The notes under the pieces were generated by a model that saw nothing but the letters and a program-made list of their open reading frames with translations, had not been told where the DNA came from and made no database searches. DNA of 41,004 nt from Archaeoglobaceae archaeon (GTDB taxonomy: Archaea; Halobacteriota; Archaeoglobi; Archaeoglobales; Archaeoglobaceae): assembly GCA_015520485.1 (NCBI GenBank), contig WAPX01000021.1, forward strand, positions 1-41,004, given 5' to 3'. Within the stretch, counting starts at the first letter, position 1. Every line of letters begins with the position of its first letter. A program made the translations under genes and the position numbers. Of this stretch, positions 15,999 through 24,834 are shown one piece after another.

Positions 15999-16826
15999 AT
16001 GAGAAACGAGATGATGGCAGTTCTGAGGGCCATATCTGATAGCGGAAAGTTTGAGATTCTGAAACACTTGACAGATAAGCCCAAAACACATAACGAACTG
16101 TGCACAATATCTGGTCTCTCCCCATCCACGATTTCCCGCTACCTCAAGGTTCTGTGCAGATACGGTATAGTCGAGAAAAAAAACAACCACTACTGCTTAA
16201 CAGGAATAGGCTATTACCTCGCAGACTACCTGAGCAGTCTCGAGGTGATTTTTGAAATCTGCGAATTTTTGAAGATTTCACCCCGGTTTGTTAAATCTCT
16301 TCCAGTTGAGCTGAAATCCGGGCTCACAACTCTTAAAACGGCAGAGAGATTTGATAGACCGTATGAGATAATAGCTCCCGCCATAAGAGACATTGAAAGT
16401 ATGAGTAATTACGCTCTCTTTGCTGACAGTATCGTTGATGATGGTTTGATCAGGGCAGTCTGGATTAAATGCCTGCAGGGAGTTAGAATCAGGGCAATAA
16501 TACCACCAGCCATTTTCGAGAGAAAAGCTATGGCTGGAGCGAGAGCTGTGGAAATACTGGAAAACGAAGGTTACAGTGCCGAAAAAGTAATCTCCGCTTT
16601 GAAAAAGAGTGTCGAAGTCAGGACTATGGAGATATCGATGCAGCTTGCAGTTATAGACGGTAAGGTCGTTTACTTTCAGGCCATGCCCGACAACACATTT
16701 GAGTCTCCTGCGTACCTTAGCAGAGACAGAAAATGCATATGCTGGGCTGAGTGCCTTTTTGACTACTGCTGGAGCTTGGCCAGACCAGCTGATTACATTT
16801 CCAGACTCGAAAGCTTTATCTCATGA
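15999..16826 (+). CDS. FilR1-like winged-helix transcriptional regulator
   Basis: The 275-residue protein has an ArsR-like winged helix at its N terminus (KFEILKHLTDKPKTHNELC, then GLSPSTISRYLKVLCRYGIVEKK). A long C-terminal domain resembles the FilR1 middle domain of archaeal regulators: YEIIAPAIRDIESM, then GVRIRAIIPPAIF and VRTMEISMQLAVIDGKVVYF. Such proteins control metabolic genes in methanogens and relatives; the effector is unknown. The start is ATG at 15999; a TTG six bases earlier is less likely. It is divergent from the PEBP gene. No obvious target lies downstream on the same strand. Confidence 0.8.
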   Translation: MRNEMMAVLRAISDSGKFEILKHLTDKPKTHNELCTISGLSPSTISRYLKVLCRYGIVEKKNNHYCLTGIGYYLADYLSSLEVIFEICEFLKISPRFVKSLPVELKSGLTTLKTAERFDRPYEIIAPAIRDIESMSNYALFADSIVDDGLIRAVWIKCLQGVRIRAIIPPAIFERKAMAGARAVEILENEGYSAEKVISALKKSVEVRTMEISMQLAVIDGKVVYFQAMPDNTFESPAYLSRDRKCICWAECLFDYCWSLARPADYISRLESFIS

Positions 16827-17042
16827 TTTAGTTTGAATTTTTTATTGGGAAATATTTTTTGGAAAAATTCTGATAGTTTGTTGCTCTCTATTAGCAAATG
16901 TAAAAGATGTCTGAGAGTGTCTTATTATAATGCACACACAGCAAATAAAAGTTATTTTTAACTTAAATAGAATTAATAAAAATATTTAACAAAAATACAG
17001 CCTTCAAATTTTGCAGGGGGAAAATTAAATATCCGGTCTATT

Positions 17043-17053
17043 CTGCTAAGCAG
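17043..17053. promoter_or_regulatory. Short palindrome before the hisG start
   Basis: CTGCT-A-AGCAG lies directly before the ATG of hisG at 17055, and a TATA-like AATTAAATATCC is about 25 bases upstream. It could be an operator at the start of a leaderless message. The rest of the 228-base gap (16827-17042) is A/T-rich, with nothing else I can name. Confidence 0.25.
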
Positions 17054-17054
17054 C

Positions 17055-17960
17055 ATGATAAAGGTTTACTTCCCTGATGGTCATCTGGAAAAGCCGGTGT
17101 GGGATTCCCTGATAGAAGCTGGTTACAAGCTGCACAAAAGTAAGAGAGGTTACATGATCAGCGTCGACCACCCGGATATAATTTTCAAACAGGTAAGGCC
17201 GCAGATAATGCCGTTCTACGTGATGATGGGTAGAGGAGATGCCGGATTTACGGGAGAGGACATACTCGAGAATTCGAAGCTCAGGTACGGGCTGGACAAC
17301 GTCGTTGTCGTTGAGAGGTTGCCTTTAAGGCCGACGAAACTAGTGGTGGCGATAAGCGAGGAGGTTTATCCAGACGTCAGGAGCATAGAGGACTTCAAAC
17401 AGGTGGTTGGAAACAGAGAGGTCATGTTTGCTTCAGAATTCCCGGAGCTCGCCAGAACCTACGCAAAGAAAGTCGGCATCAATGCAATAGTGTTCGACCC
17501 CATAGGCAAAACTGAGGCTGCACTGCTACCACCTGAACCGGAAGCAGACCTGATATTAGAGGTTACAGAGTTTGGAACGACTCTCAGAGAGAACGGCTGC
17601 AGGATAATAGATGTCTTCAAAGACCCAGTTTACTCGGTGTTCATAGCGAACAGGAAGTCGTACGAGGATGCAGAGAAGAGAAACCTGATGACGAACCTGA
17701 TAACTGACGTTAAGGAGGTGCTTTCCTCGAGGAACCTCGTGAGCCTGCTTTTCAACGTGCCAGACGAGGAGGACATTCCGGCGATAAAGGAATTTCTCGT
17801 AAAGGAGGGATTCAATCCAACGATTTCAACTCTTGCTGGTGGGGGGGTGGCGATGCACATAATTTTAGACAGGGCAAGGGTGAAGTTCCTGAAACCCAGA
17901 CTGAGAGAGCTCGGAGCGAGGAGAATAGCAACCTCACCGGTAATAACGTTTGGAGATTGA
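17055..17960 (+). CDS. hisG: ATP phosphoribosyltransferase (long form, HisG)
   Basis: The 301-residue protein matches HisG, the first enzyme of histidine synthesis, which joins ATP and PRPP. The N-terminal region IKVYFPDGHLEKPVWDSLIEAGYKL corresponds to the usual 'P-N-K-G-R-L' start. VMMGRGDAGFTGEDILEN and the PRPP-binding DLILEVTEFGTTLRENGCRIID follow. The C-terminal ACT-like regulatory domain (LLFNVPDEEDIPAIKEFLVKEGFNPTISTL) makes it the long, HisZ-independent form, so feedback by histidine is expected. DGHL in place of NKGRL is unusual but acceptable. No other his genes are near. Confidence 0.85.
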   Translation: MIKVYFPDGHLEKPVWDSLIEAGYKLHKSKRGYMISVDHPDIIFKQVRPQIMPFYVMMGRGDAGFTGEDILENSKLRYGLDNVVVVERLPLRPTKLVVAISEEVYPDVRSIEDFKQVVGNREVMFASEFPELARTYAKKVGINAIVFDPIGKTEAALLPPEPEADLILEVTEFGTTLRENGCRIIDVFKDPVYSVFIANRKSYEDAEKRNLMTNLITDVKEVLSSRNLVSLLFNVPDEEDIPAIKEFLVKEGFNPTISTLAGGGVAMHIILDRARVKFLKPRLRELGARRIATSPVITFGD

Positions 17961-18014
17961 TTTTTTAACATATTATTTTTGTTTGGATTTGAAAATACCA
18001 GCAAATACCAGCAA

Positions 18015-18446
18015 TTATATATCCACCACAACAAAAGCCCTTATACCGTCCTGAAACTCAACTCTGAACTTGTGCAGCGTTATCGCTTTCGGCTCGACCT
18101 TGACGGCTTCGCTTTTAAGTTTTCCACCTTCCAGTTTTCCAGCGACAGTTAACTTTTCGTCTCTTCTCTCAGCCTTTACCTCCGCATCGAGGGGTGCGAA
18201 GTGCTCGGCGTCGAAGAGGTACAGCAGCTCGTTCAGCCAGTCGTAAAGAGCGTATTCAAACAGCTCCCTTTCACTTTCTCCGCTCTCTTCCAGCTCGATT
18301 TCTCTCTCAGCAGTAGAGCTGATTTTATCTGAAAAGATAAAAGCATCCCTAAACGCCAGAGTTGCATTCCTGAGAAGTTCCTCTATATTTTTTCCGTATA
18401 TTTCGAAAGCAATATCTGCCGTGTGCTCGACAAACCTGTACTTCAT
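18015..18446 (-). CDS. Archease (RtcB activator)
   Basis: The 143-residue protein is archease, the small chaperone that activates the tRNA ligase RtcB by helping its guanylylation. Visible signatures are FVEHTADIAFEIYG at the start, a central region with WLNELLYLFDAEHFAP, and the C-terminal KAITLHKFRVEF. The last contains the Asp/His-type calcium and metal site region of the family. It lies convergent to hisG and divergent from mer, about 145 bases away. The tRNA splicing endonuclease endA is 4 kb to the right, so two tRNA-splicing proteins are encoded in this stretch. Confidence 0.93.
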   Translation of the reverse strand: MKYRFVEHTADIAFEIYGKNIEELLRNATLAFRDAFIFSDKISSTAEREIELEESGESERELFEYALYDWLNELLYLFDAEHFAPLDAEVKAERRDEKLTVAGKLEGGKLKSEAVKVEPKAITLHKFRVEFQDGIRAFVVVDI

Positions 18447-18591
18447 GAGCTAAGTATCGCTTCAGATTTTTTATTCCCTTTGCTGTGTTTTTGTGTGGCT
18501 ATATAAATGCGATGACGTTTTTGCAGTGATGCTGAGTAATGTAACTATTAAAAATGGAAAAAAACTTATTTGTGCGATGCCATGCACGTCC

Positions 18592-19575
18592 ATGAAATTT
18601 GGAGTGGAGTTCGTTCCGAACCTCAAACCCTACGAAATAGAATACCTGTCTTTGGTTGCTGAGGAGAACGGGTTCGACAGCATCTGGATAACCGATCACT
18701 ACAACAACAGAAATGCGTACTCCATTCTCACACTGCTCGCACTGAGAACGAGAAACGTCAGCCTTGGAGTTGGAGTTTCAAACCCATTTACGATTCACCC
18801 TGCACTAATAGCCTCTGCAATGGCGACGATAAACGAGCTGAGTGGGGGAAGGTCAATTCTCGGAATTGCCGCTGGAGACAGGATGACGCTTGAAAGGCTC
18901 GGCATAACGTGGGAAAAACCTCTGACGAGAGTTAGAGAGGCAGTCGAACTTATAAGAGGGCTCATGTCGGGAAAAAGAGTCAGCTACTCCGGAAAAATTT
19001 TCAGCGTCAGCAACGCGGGAATTGATTATAGAGTTAATCCCTATCCAGTTTACATCGGTGCTCAGGGTCCAAAAATGCTCAAACTTGCCTCAGAGATAGG
19101 GGATGGTGTTCTCATAAACGCATCCCACCCGAAGGACTTTGAAGAGGCTTTCAGGTGCTTTGGTGGCGTGAGAGAGGGATTTGATGTTGTTGCGTACACG
19201 TCCATGAGCGTCGATAGGGTCGGGGACAGAGCGAGAGAGGAAGCGAAAATAGTCGTTGCCTTCATAGTTGCCGGATCTCCGGAAGCAGTCCTCGAAAGAC
19301 ACGGAATTTCAGGAGCTGACGAGGTCAGAGAAGCTCTGAACAGGGCTTTTGCCGGAGGCTGCTGGGCTGACGTTAAAAAGGCTGTCAGCGACGACATGAT
19401 CGAGGCTTTCTCGATCAGCGGTACGCCCGAGGAGGTGGTTTCGAGAATTGAGGAACTGAAAAAAGCAGGAGTGACGCATGTGGTTGCTGGAAGCCCCATA
19501 GGTGCTGATAAAGCTAAGGCGATAAAACTTATAGGTAAAAAAGTCATTCCCGCCTTCTCCGGGCAAAAAACTTAA
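18592..19575 (+). CDS. mer: F420-dependent methylene-tetrahydromethanopterin reductase (Mer)
   Basis: The 327-residue enzyme reduces methylene- to methyl-tetrahydromethanopterin with F420H2, or the reverse in Archaeoglobus-type lactate oxidation. It is a bacterial-luciferase-fold protein: MKFGVEFVPNLKPYEIEYLSL, IWITDHYNNRNAYSIL, LGVGVSNPFTIHPALIA, SGGRSILGIAAGDRMTLERLG and YPVYIGAQGPKMLKLASEIGDGVLIN are typical of Mer. I chose ATG at 18592 because the family begins there; the frame is open further left but without homology. No ribosome binding site is visible. The next gene starts within 15 bases, so mer heads an operon with the AAA+/VWA pair. Confidence 0.92.
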   Translation: MKFGVEFVPNLKPYEIEYLSLVAEENGFDSIWITDHYNNRNAYSILTLLALRTRNVSLGVGVSNPFTIHPALIASAMATINELSGGRSILGIAAGDRMTLERLGITWEKPLTRVREAVELIRGLMSGKRVSYSGKIFSVSNAGIDYRVNPYPVYIGAQGPKMLKLASEIGDGVLINASHPKDFEEAFRCFGGVREGFDVVAYTSMSVDRVGDRAREEAKIVVAFIVAGSPEAVLERHGISGADEVREALNRAFAGGCWADVKKAVSDDMIEAFSISGTPEEVVSRIEELKKAGVTHVVAGSPIGADKAKAIKLIGKKVIPAFSGQKT

Positions 19576-19589
19576 TTTATGTGAGTAAA

Positions 19590-20945
19590 ATGACAACTTA
19601 CATCCTGAACGGAAAAGAGGTCGACATCTGGAGCGAGGAATTAAGCAGGTACCACTCGAGGAGCATAGTAGATTACGTCAGAGAAAACCTGCTCGAACTT
19701 GAAGAGAGAGGTGTTGACCCTTTTTCTGAAATAGTTGGGAAGGAAAGGGAAAAAGAGCTGCTGAAAAACGCACTGCTGAGCGGATCGAGTATACTCTTCA
19801 GAGGCAGGAAGGGGTACGGAAAAACGACTTTCGCCAAAACGATAGCCAGACTTCTTCCAGAGAGAATACTGGCTGTAAAAGGCTGCAAGATAAACGACGA
19901 CCCGGTAAATCCCGTGTGCTTCTCCTGCAAAAAGAAGCTCGAAGACGGCGTAATCGAGCTTGAGTGGGTGAAGCCGAGGTTCGTCAGAATATGCGGAGAT
20001 CCGATGATGACGACGAGACAGCTAATCGGCGGTATAAGTCTGCAAAAGCTCAGAGAGGGCTACGACCTCGACAGTCCGGAGGTGTTTACGCCTGGAAGAA
20101 TTTTAAAGGCGAACAGGGGGATTGCTTACGTTGATGAGCTCGGAGCAGTACCCTCTGCTCTCCAGACACTGCTCCACGAACTGCTCGAGGAGAAACAAGT
20201 TACAACTCCTGAAGGAGACATAGTCCCGATGAAGATTGACGTTATCTTCGTAGCCTCCACGAATCCCGCAAATTACAGAGGAGTTTCCGATATAAAGGAG
20301 CCGTTGCTCGACAGAATGGAAGAGATAGAAATAGGCCCTCCAAAAAGCGTGGAGGAGGAAGTCGAAATAGCAATCAAAAATTCGAATTCATGGCTCAGAG
20401 AGGCAGTGGTAATGCCGGAGTGGCACGCGAGAACTCTTGCGAGGGTCGCAATGCTGGCGAGAAGCGGGGAAACGAGACTTCCGGACAGAGTGGAAGTTGA
20501 GCCCTCCTGTCGAGCAACAATAAAGGTGTTTGACCACGTCATGGCTTCTGCCGTGAGGAGAAGACACAGAGCTGTCATGATTTCGGACTACGGAGTTAGT
20601 GGTGTTTACGACTTCAGCAACGTGGCTCTGGGGCTTAAGGGCAGAATGAAGCTTGAACTGCACAGCAATCTGGATGAGGCCGTGAACGCTCTCGTTAACG
20701 ATGCTCTCGAAATAACCTGTTCTGAAGTTTTCTCGAAGATGCAGACAGAGGTGTCGAAGCTCGCATCAGAGCTCGGGAGGAGAGGTGAGATAAACGCTTA
20801 CGACTACAGAGAGTTTGACGAGATACTTCCCGTCAGCGAGGAGGAGAAAGCCTCGGCTCTCGAATTCATGCTGGAAACGTTGGTCAGATGCGTTGGTATG
20901 GCTGAGAGAGTGGAAGACGGAGTTTACGTGTTTTCTGAACTATGA
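19590..20945 (+). CDS. MoxR/magnesium-chelatase-like AAA+ ATPase
   Basis: The 451-residue ATPase resembles the ChlI/BchI and MoxR group. It has Walker A GRKGYGKTT (about 76-84), a ChlI-like insertion with KGCKIN and PVCFSCKKK, Walker B GIAYVDELG, and sensor 1 VASTNPANYRG. The region around DPMMTTRQLIGGI matches the chelatase ATPase fold. The CxxC plus two further Cys could bind zinc or iron-sulfur. Such ATPases act with a VWA partner to insert metals or remodel enzymes, and the VWA gene follows with a 4-base ATGA overlap. The start is ATG at 19590 (GTGA just upstream) or GTG at 19581. Confidence 0.82.
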   Translation: MTTYILNGKEVDIWSEELSRYHSRSIVDYVRENLLELEERGVDPFSEIVGKEREKELLKNALLSGSSILFRGRKGYGKTTFAKTIARLLPERILAVKGCKINDDPVNPVCFSCKKKLEDGVIELEWVKPRFVRICGDPMMTTRQLIGGISLQKLREGYDLDSPEVFTPGRILKANRGIAYVDELGAVPSALQTLLHELLEEKQVTTPEGDIVPMKIDVIFVASTNPANYRGVSDIKEPLLDRMEEIEIGPPKSVEEEVEIAIKNSNSWLREAVVMPEWHARTLARVAMLARSGETRLPDRVEVEPSCRATIKVFDHVMASAVRRRHRAVMISDYGVSGVYDFSNVALGLKGRMKLELHSNLDEAVNALVNDALEITCSEVFSKMQTEVSKLASELGRRGEINAYDYREFDEILPVSEEEKASALEFMLETLVRCVGMAERVEDGVYVFSEL

Positions 20946-22090
20946 AAGCCGTGAAAACCTGCAGCGGAGTTCCGGAAAGAGAGAAAAACCTGCAGACTTT
21001 TTTAGAAGATCTCAGCGTAGCTCTTCTCGATCCAGAACTGTACAGGAGTGGAAAAGAAAGGAATGAGAAACAGGCTCGTAAATCAGCTTCAGGAGATTCC
21101 TTTTACAGCGAACACAGCAAATTATTAAGAGATGGAATTCAGGATGTGCCGGATGGAAAGACCGGAGAAACGTGGGCTGAAGTCGTGGAAATGGTGGGCA
21201 CGGGTAAATTAAAGGCCGATAAAATCGACATTGCCAAGTTCGTCGATAAGTTTGAAGAGGAGGTTTTTGAAGAACTGGAAAAACACGGGTTCGTTAAACG
21301 GAAAAACGGAAGGATAGTTTACACCGAGAAAACTGAGAGGTTAATAGCGAGAAAAGCACTCGAACACGCCTTAAAAGAGCTTAAAGGCAGGTCTACTGGC
21401 GAATTTCCCTCTAAAAAACCCGGATTTTTAACACCGTCAAACAACCTGATGGAGTTCGACGAATTCATGCATTGTTTCGACATGATTGACATTCAGGAGA
21501 GCATAGTAAACGAGTTTTTGAGTTCGGGCAGGCTCGACAAACTCGATTTCGAAAAAGCCATTGCGAGAGAGTTCAATTCGAAAGACAGGGTTGTTTTTGT
21601 TTTGCTCCTCGATACGAGTGATTCTATGAGGGGCGAGAAACTCAGAGGTGCTGTTAGAGCAGCTCTCGCCCTGAAACTCGCAGCAGAAAAATACGACAGA
21701 AACCTGAGAATTTACACTTTCAACCACGAAGTAAGAAAAATAAGAGGAGGCGATCTCCTCAACGTCGTGGCAAAAGGCAGAACGAACATAGCCTCAGCTA
21801 TCATGAAAGCCGTTAAAATTGCTGGAAAGGAGGAGGCAACTCCCGTTGTGTTTCTCGTAACGGATGGAGAGCCAACGAGTCCCGATAATCCCGTTGGCAG
21901 GGCGTTAAACGCTGCTAAGAAGCTCGGAGAGTGCAGAGATGCAAGGCTGAGCCTGATAATGCTGAACAGAGATGCAAGGTACGAGGAGTTTTGCCTCGCT
22001 CTGGCGAGAAAGGTTAAAAAATCGACGTTTGTCAGGCTAAATCCCGGAGATTTGAGTGTTTACTTTCTTAGAGAGTTTTTCAGAGCTTAG
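20942..22090 (+). CDS. VWA-domain protein, partner of the AAA+ ATPase
   Basis: The 382-residue protein has a charged N-terminal half (helical, about residues 1-210) and a von Willebrand A domain at the C terminus. The metal-ion adhesion site is visible as LLLDTSDSMRG (DxSxS) and later VTDGEPTSPDNP, with GRTNIASAI in between. It corresponds to the ChlD/CoxE-type partner of MoxR ATPases. The ATG overlaps the stop of the ATPase gene. In such pairs the VWA protein bridges the ATPase ring to a target metalloenzyme; here the target may be a nickel enzyme (inference from the neighbours). The N-terminal half is not one I recognise. Confidence 0.82.
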   Translation: MKAVKTCSGVPEREKNLQTFLEDLSVALLDPELYRSGKERNEKQARKSASGDSFYSEHSKLLRDGIQDVPDGKTGETWAEVVEMVGTGKLKADKIDIAKFVDKFEEEVFEELEKHGFVKRKNGRIVYTEKTERLIARKALEHALKELKGRSTGEFPSKKPGFLTPSNNLMEFDEFMHCFDMIDIQESIVNEFLSSGRLDKLDFEKAIAREFNSKDRVVFVLLLDTSDSMRGEKLRGAVRAALALKLAAEKYDRNLRIYTFNHEVRKIRGGDLLNVVAKGRTNIASAIMKAVKIAGKEEATPVVFLVTDGEPTSPDNPVGRALNAAKKLGECRDARLSLIMLNRDARYEEFCLALARKVKKSTFVRLNPGDLSVYFLREFFRA

Positions 22091-22163
22091 TGGAAGAGTT
22101 TTTGACTTCAATTCAGGAACATCCTGTGCCTGAAAGTTGAAATGCCGGGCCCGGGGAGTCAGG

Positions 22164-23093
22164 ATGAGTATGACGAGAATAGACCTCTCACAGGATTACG
22201 GAGTTAGCCTGTCAAAAAATCTGAGCAGGAGGGGTTTTGGAGTTGAGAGAGGTAACCGAATCCTGCTGCACCCGGTGGAAGTTGCATATCTGGCTACGGC
22301 TGGAAACAGAGTTTACCTGAACGGCAGAGAACTCAGCGTTTTGGAAGTACTCAGGTGGTGTTTTAAGAGGAGAGAGAACGTTCTGCTTTTTTTCGCGTAC
22401 AGGGATTTGAGGAACAGGGGAAAGAGGATCAGGGTGGATGGAAACTTTCTCGCTGGAAAACACGTTTTTCTTCCTGTTTCCGAGAGAGATTTTCTGAACT
22501 TCGAGGATATATGCGGTAAAAACTTTTACCTCGCAGTTGTTGATGAGGAGGGAGATGTTACTTATTACAGACACTTCGAGTGGGATTGCACGGGCAAGCA
22601 GGAAGAGGACATTCCACGGTTTGAGGGAGTTTTCGCAGGAGACAGGGTTGTAACCACGGCAAAACACGTTTTCGAGAAATTTTTCTACGGCAGTTTGAGA
22701 GACGGAGTGATAACCCTCTCACTCGTAGAAGCTTTATACTTGCTTGAAAAAGGAGTTATCGAGCTCGACGTGAGCAGAGAGGAGCTGGTAAAAGTTGCCC
22801 TTGATGTAGAAAAAAATTTTTTGGACAGGTATACTGTTTACAGAGATTTGAAAGAGAGGGGTTTTGTCGTAAAAACGGGCTTCAAGTTTGGAAGCGACTT
22901 CAGGGTTTACGAAAAGGTGGAGAGCACAAGAGATTTGCCCCACTCAAAATACTTAGTTAAGGTGGCAGATGGCATGAGAATTTCCGACATTGCCTCCCAC
23001 GTAAGAGTTGCCGGTGTCGTGAGGAAGAAAATGTTGTTTTGCTTTGATACAGAAAGGCTGAGATACCTGTGTATCGAAAGGGTCAGGATTTAA
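22164..23093 (+). CDS. endA: tRNA intron endonuclease (two-domain Archaeoglobus type)
   Basis: The 309-residue protein is the homodimeric, internally duplicated splicing endonuclease of Archaeoglobus-like archaea. It removes introns from tRNA precursors at bulge-helix-bulge sites. The C-terminal half carries the catalytic triad region: YTVYRDLKERGFVVKTGFKFGSDFRVY with Tyr, HSKYLVKV with His, and a Lys near VVRKKMLFCF. The N-terminal half is a degenerate repeat of the same fold. I chose ATG at 22164 (GGGGAG upstream); TTG at 22137 and ATG at 22170 are alternatives. The coding frame ends inside the next gene. Confidence 0.9.
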   Translation: MSMTRIDLSQDYGVSLSKNLSRRGFGVERGNRILLHPVEVAYLATAGNRVYLNGRELSVLEVLRWCFKRRENVLLFFAYRDLRNRGKRIRVDGNFLAGKHVFLPVSERDFLNFEDICGKNFYLAVVDEEGDVTYYRHFEWDCTGKQEEDIPRFEGVFAGDRVVTTAKHVFEKFFYGSLRDGVITLSLVEALYLLEKGVIELDVSREELVKVALDVEKNFLDRYTVYRDLKERGFVVKTGFKFGSDFRVYEKVESTRDLPHSKYLVKVADGMRISDIASHVRVAGVVRKKMLFCFDTERLRYLCIERVRI

Positions 23094-24022
23094 AGCTGAT
23101 TTCGATACGTTATGTTAATCTACCGGCTGGAGGTGAAAACATAGCTGAAGAAGTGACGGAAAACGTGCTGGATGGTGTGAGAAAAGCAAGTGAGGTCTAC
23201 CGTAAAGATTCGGGTCGCAAAAGCAGTAAAAACAGAAAGCCCTTGAAAATAGCAATATCCGGAAAGGGAGGGGTTGGCAAAACGACCCTCGCTGCGAACT
23301 TAGCTTACCTGCTTGCCAGAGACGGTTACAGCGTCACGGCTATAGACTGCGACTCCTCAATTAACCTGCCGTCTGCACTGGGCATAAGGGAGAAAGTGCC
23401 TCCTCTCTCAACCCTCAGGCAGCTCATAGAGGAGAGAGTGAAGCTACCTTTCGGGGCGTTCAGGTACAATCCAAAAGTTGACGATGTTTTTGAAAAGTAC
23501 TCTGCCGTGAACGAGTCTGGAATCAGGGTTGTCGTGCTCGGCACGATAGAAAAAGGTGGAGAGGGGTGTTTCTGCCCTGAAAACGCTTTTCTGAGGGCAG
23601 TTCTCAGACACGCCATATTCAGCGACGACGTTCTAATACTCGACATGGAGGCGGGAATAGAGCATCTCGGCAGAGGGACTGCAAAGGGCGTGGACGTGTT
23701 ACTGGCTGTAATAGAGCCGGGAAGGAGGTCTGTAGAAACGCTGAGGAGAATTGAAAAACTCGCCAGAGATATAGACATAGAAAGGATAGCCGTGGTCGTG
23801 AACAAGTACGTCGAATGTGAAGGAGCGAGAGCGATACTGGACGAAGTTTCAAAAAACTACGAGCTGCTGGGAATAATACCCTACGACCGGTGTTTTGTAG
23901 AGGCGGATATGGAAGACGTTCCACCCTACAGGGTGTGCGATTTAAAGCCCTTCGAGAAGATAAAGGAGAAACTGTTTGAATACTGTTCAAAGCGCCCGAA
24001 TGCTAAAAAAGATCGGGTATGA
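23069..24022 (+). CDS. CooC/MinD-type nickel-insertion ATPase for CO dehydrogenase
   Basis: The protein is a deviant-Walker P-loop ATPase: KIAISGKGGVGKTTLAANLAYLL, then TAIDCDSSINLPSALG. It holds the motif GGEGCFCPENAFLRAVL, whose CFC pair is the nickel-binding CxC of CooC/AcsF proteins that load Ni into CO dehydrogenase or acetyl-CoA synthase. LDMEAGIEHLGRGTAKGVD is also typical. The start is not settled. The frame is open to GTG at 23069, giving about 58 residues before the P-loop. A strong GGAGGTGA at 23129-23136 is followed only by ATA at 23141 and GTG at 23153, and a TTG at about 23246 would give the usual family start. It overlaps DUF166 by 4 bases. Confidence 0.83.
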   Translation: MYRKGQDLKLISIRYVNLPAGGENIAEEVTENVLDGVRKASEVYRKDSGRKSSKNRKPLKIAISGKGGVGKTTLAANLAYLLARDGYSVTAIDCDSSINLPSALGIREKVPPLSTLRQLIEERVKLPFGAFRYNPKVDDVFEKYSAVNESGIRVVVLGTIEKGGEGCFCPENAFLRAVLRHAIFSDDVLILDMEAGIEHLGRGTAKGVDVLLAVIEPGRRSVETLRRIEKLARDIDIERIAVVVNKYVECEGARAILDEVSKNYELLGIIPYDRCFVEADMEDVPPYRVCDLKPFEKIKEKLFEYCSKRPNAKKDRV

Positions 24023-24684
24023 AATCTGAAAAAGTCGAAAAAACGATCGGCATCGTTGGCAGAGGATCTCACGGCTATCAAACTGCGAAGGAGATGAGCA
24101 GGTACTTCGAAGTCTCATTTGCCAGCTTGCCGGAGGAAATGCCGGAAATGGTGGAAACCTTCGAAGACCTAAAATCCATGCTGAAAGTGGAAAAAGGTAG
24201 CCTGAACAGATTACTAAATTCGGAAGTGCTGATTTGCTACGCCGCACATCCAGACGTGAGTTTAATTCTCGCCGAAGTCAGCAGGTCTGAACTTCTGATA
24301 ATCACCGGGGAGAGAGGGAAAACGGGATCCAAAAAGCAATTGGAGGGGATTTCAAAAGCCAGAGTTCTCATGCCCGAAATATGCTGCACCGTCAGAGAGG
24401 TTGCCGGTTTTGAGTGGTTTTTCAGCAGGTACGGGAAACCAGCTTTCTCTCTCGAAATCGAGAAGGGAAGGATTACGAATGCTGAAGTTAAGAGGTGTGC
24501 TTTCTGCGGAGCGACAAGGTTTGTTGCCGAGAAACTCGTAGGAGCTGGGATTGAGGAAGCTCCAAGACTGGCGGGACTGTACACCCAGCTCTACCCGTGT
24601 CTCGCGACAAGGGGTTTGAGGGGCGGAATCCACTTAGCTGCTGAAATGCATAGAAGGGCTGTTTTGAAGGGTTTGAGGTTATGA
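24019..24684 (+). CDS. DUF166 family protein
   Basis: The 221-residue protein matches the archaeal DUF166 family, sometimes mislabelled as thymidylate synthase-like. It begins IGIVGRGSHGYQTAKEMSRYFEV, a Rossmann-like start, then FASLPEEMPEMVETFEDL. Several cysteine pairs are visible: PEICCTVREV (near 115) and KRCAFCGATRF (near 155). With YPCLATRG near the end, they make it a candidate metal or Fe-S protein, which is inference. It overlaps cooC by four bases and is the last gene of the mer-to-DUF166 run. The function of DUF166 is unknown, so the company of the CooC-type protein is the best clue. Confidence 0.78.
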   Translation: MKSEKVEKTIGIVGRGSHGYQTAKEMSRYFEVSFASLPEEMPEMVETFEDLKSMLKVEKGSLNRLLNSEVLICYAAHPDVSLILAEVSRSELLIITGERGKTGSKKQLEGISKARVLMPEICCTVREVAGFEWFFSRYGKPAFSLEIEKGRITNAEVKRCAFCGATRFVAEKLVGAGIEEAPRLAGLYTQLYPCLATRGLRGGIHLAAEMHRRAVLKGLRL

Positions 24685-24834
24685 AGTGAATTTGAAGTTT
24701 ATATTGAATTGTAACTAAGCATTATAAGTAGTATAGAACTTCCACTTTGTTGATTTCTCAGCTGAATGAATACCGGCTCTTTATACTTTTAATTTGTATA
24801 ATCATATTTTTATATATAATAGCTATACTACATA

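Noticed and set aside
22130-22163. GC-rich stretch GCCGGGCCCGGGGAG as a tRNA or snoRNA fragment
   Set aside because: It does not fold into a cloverleaf or show box motifs; it fits the ribosome binding region of endA.
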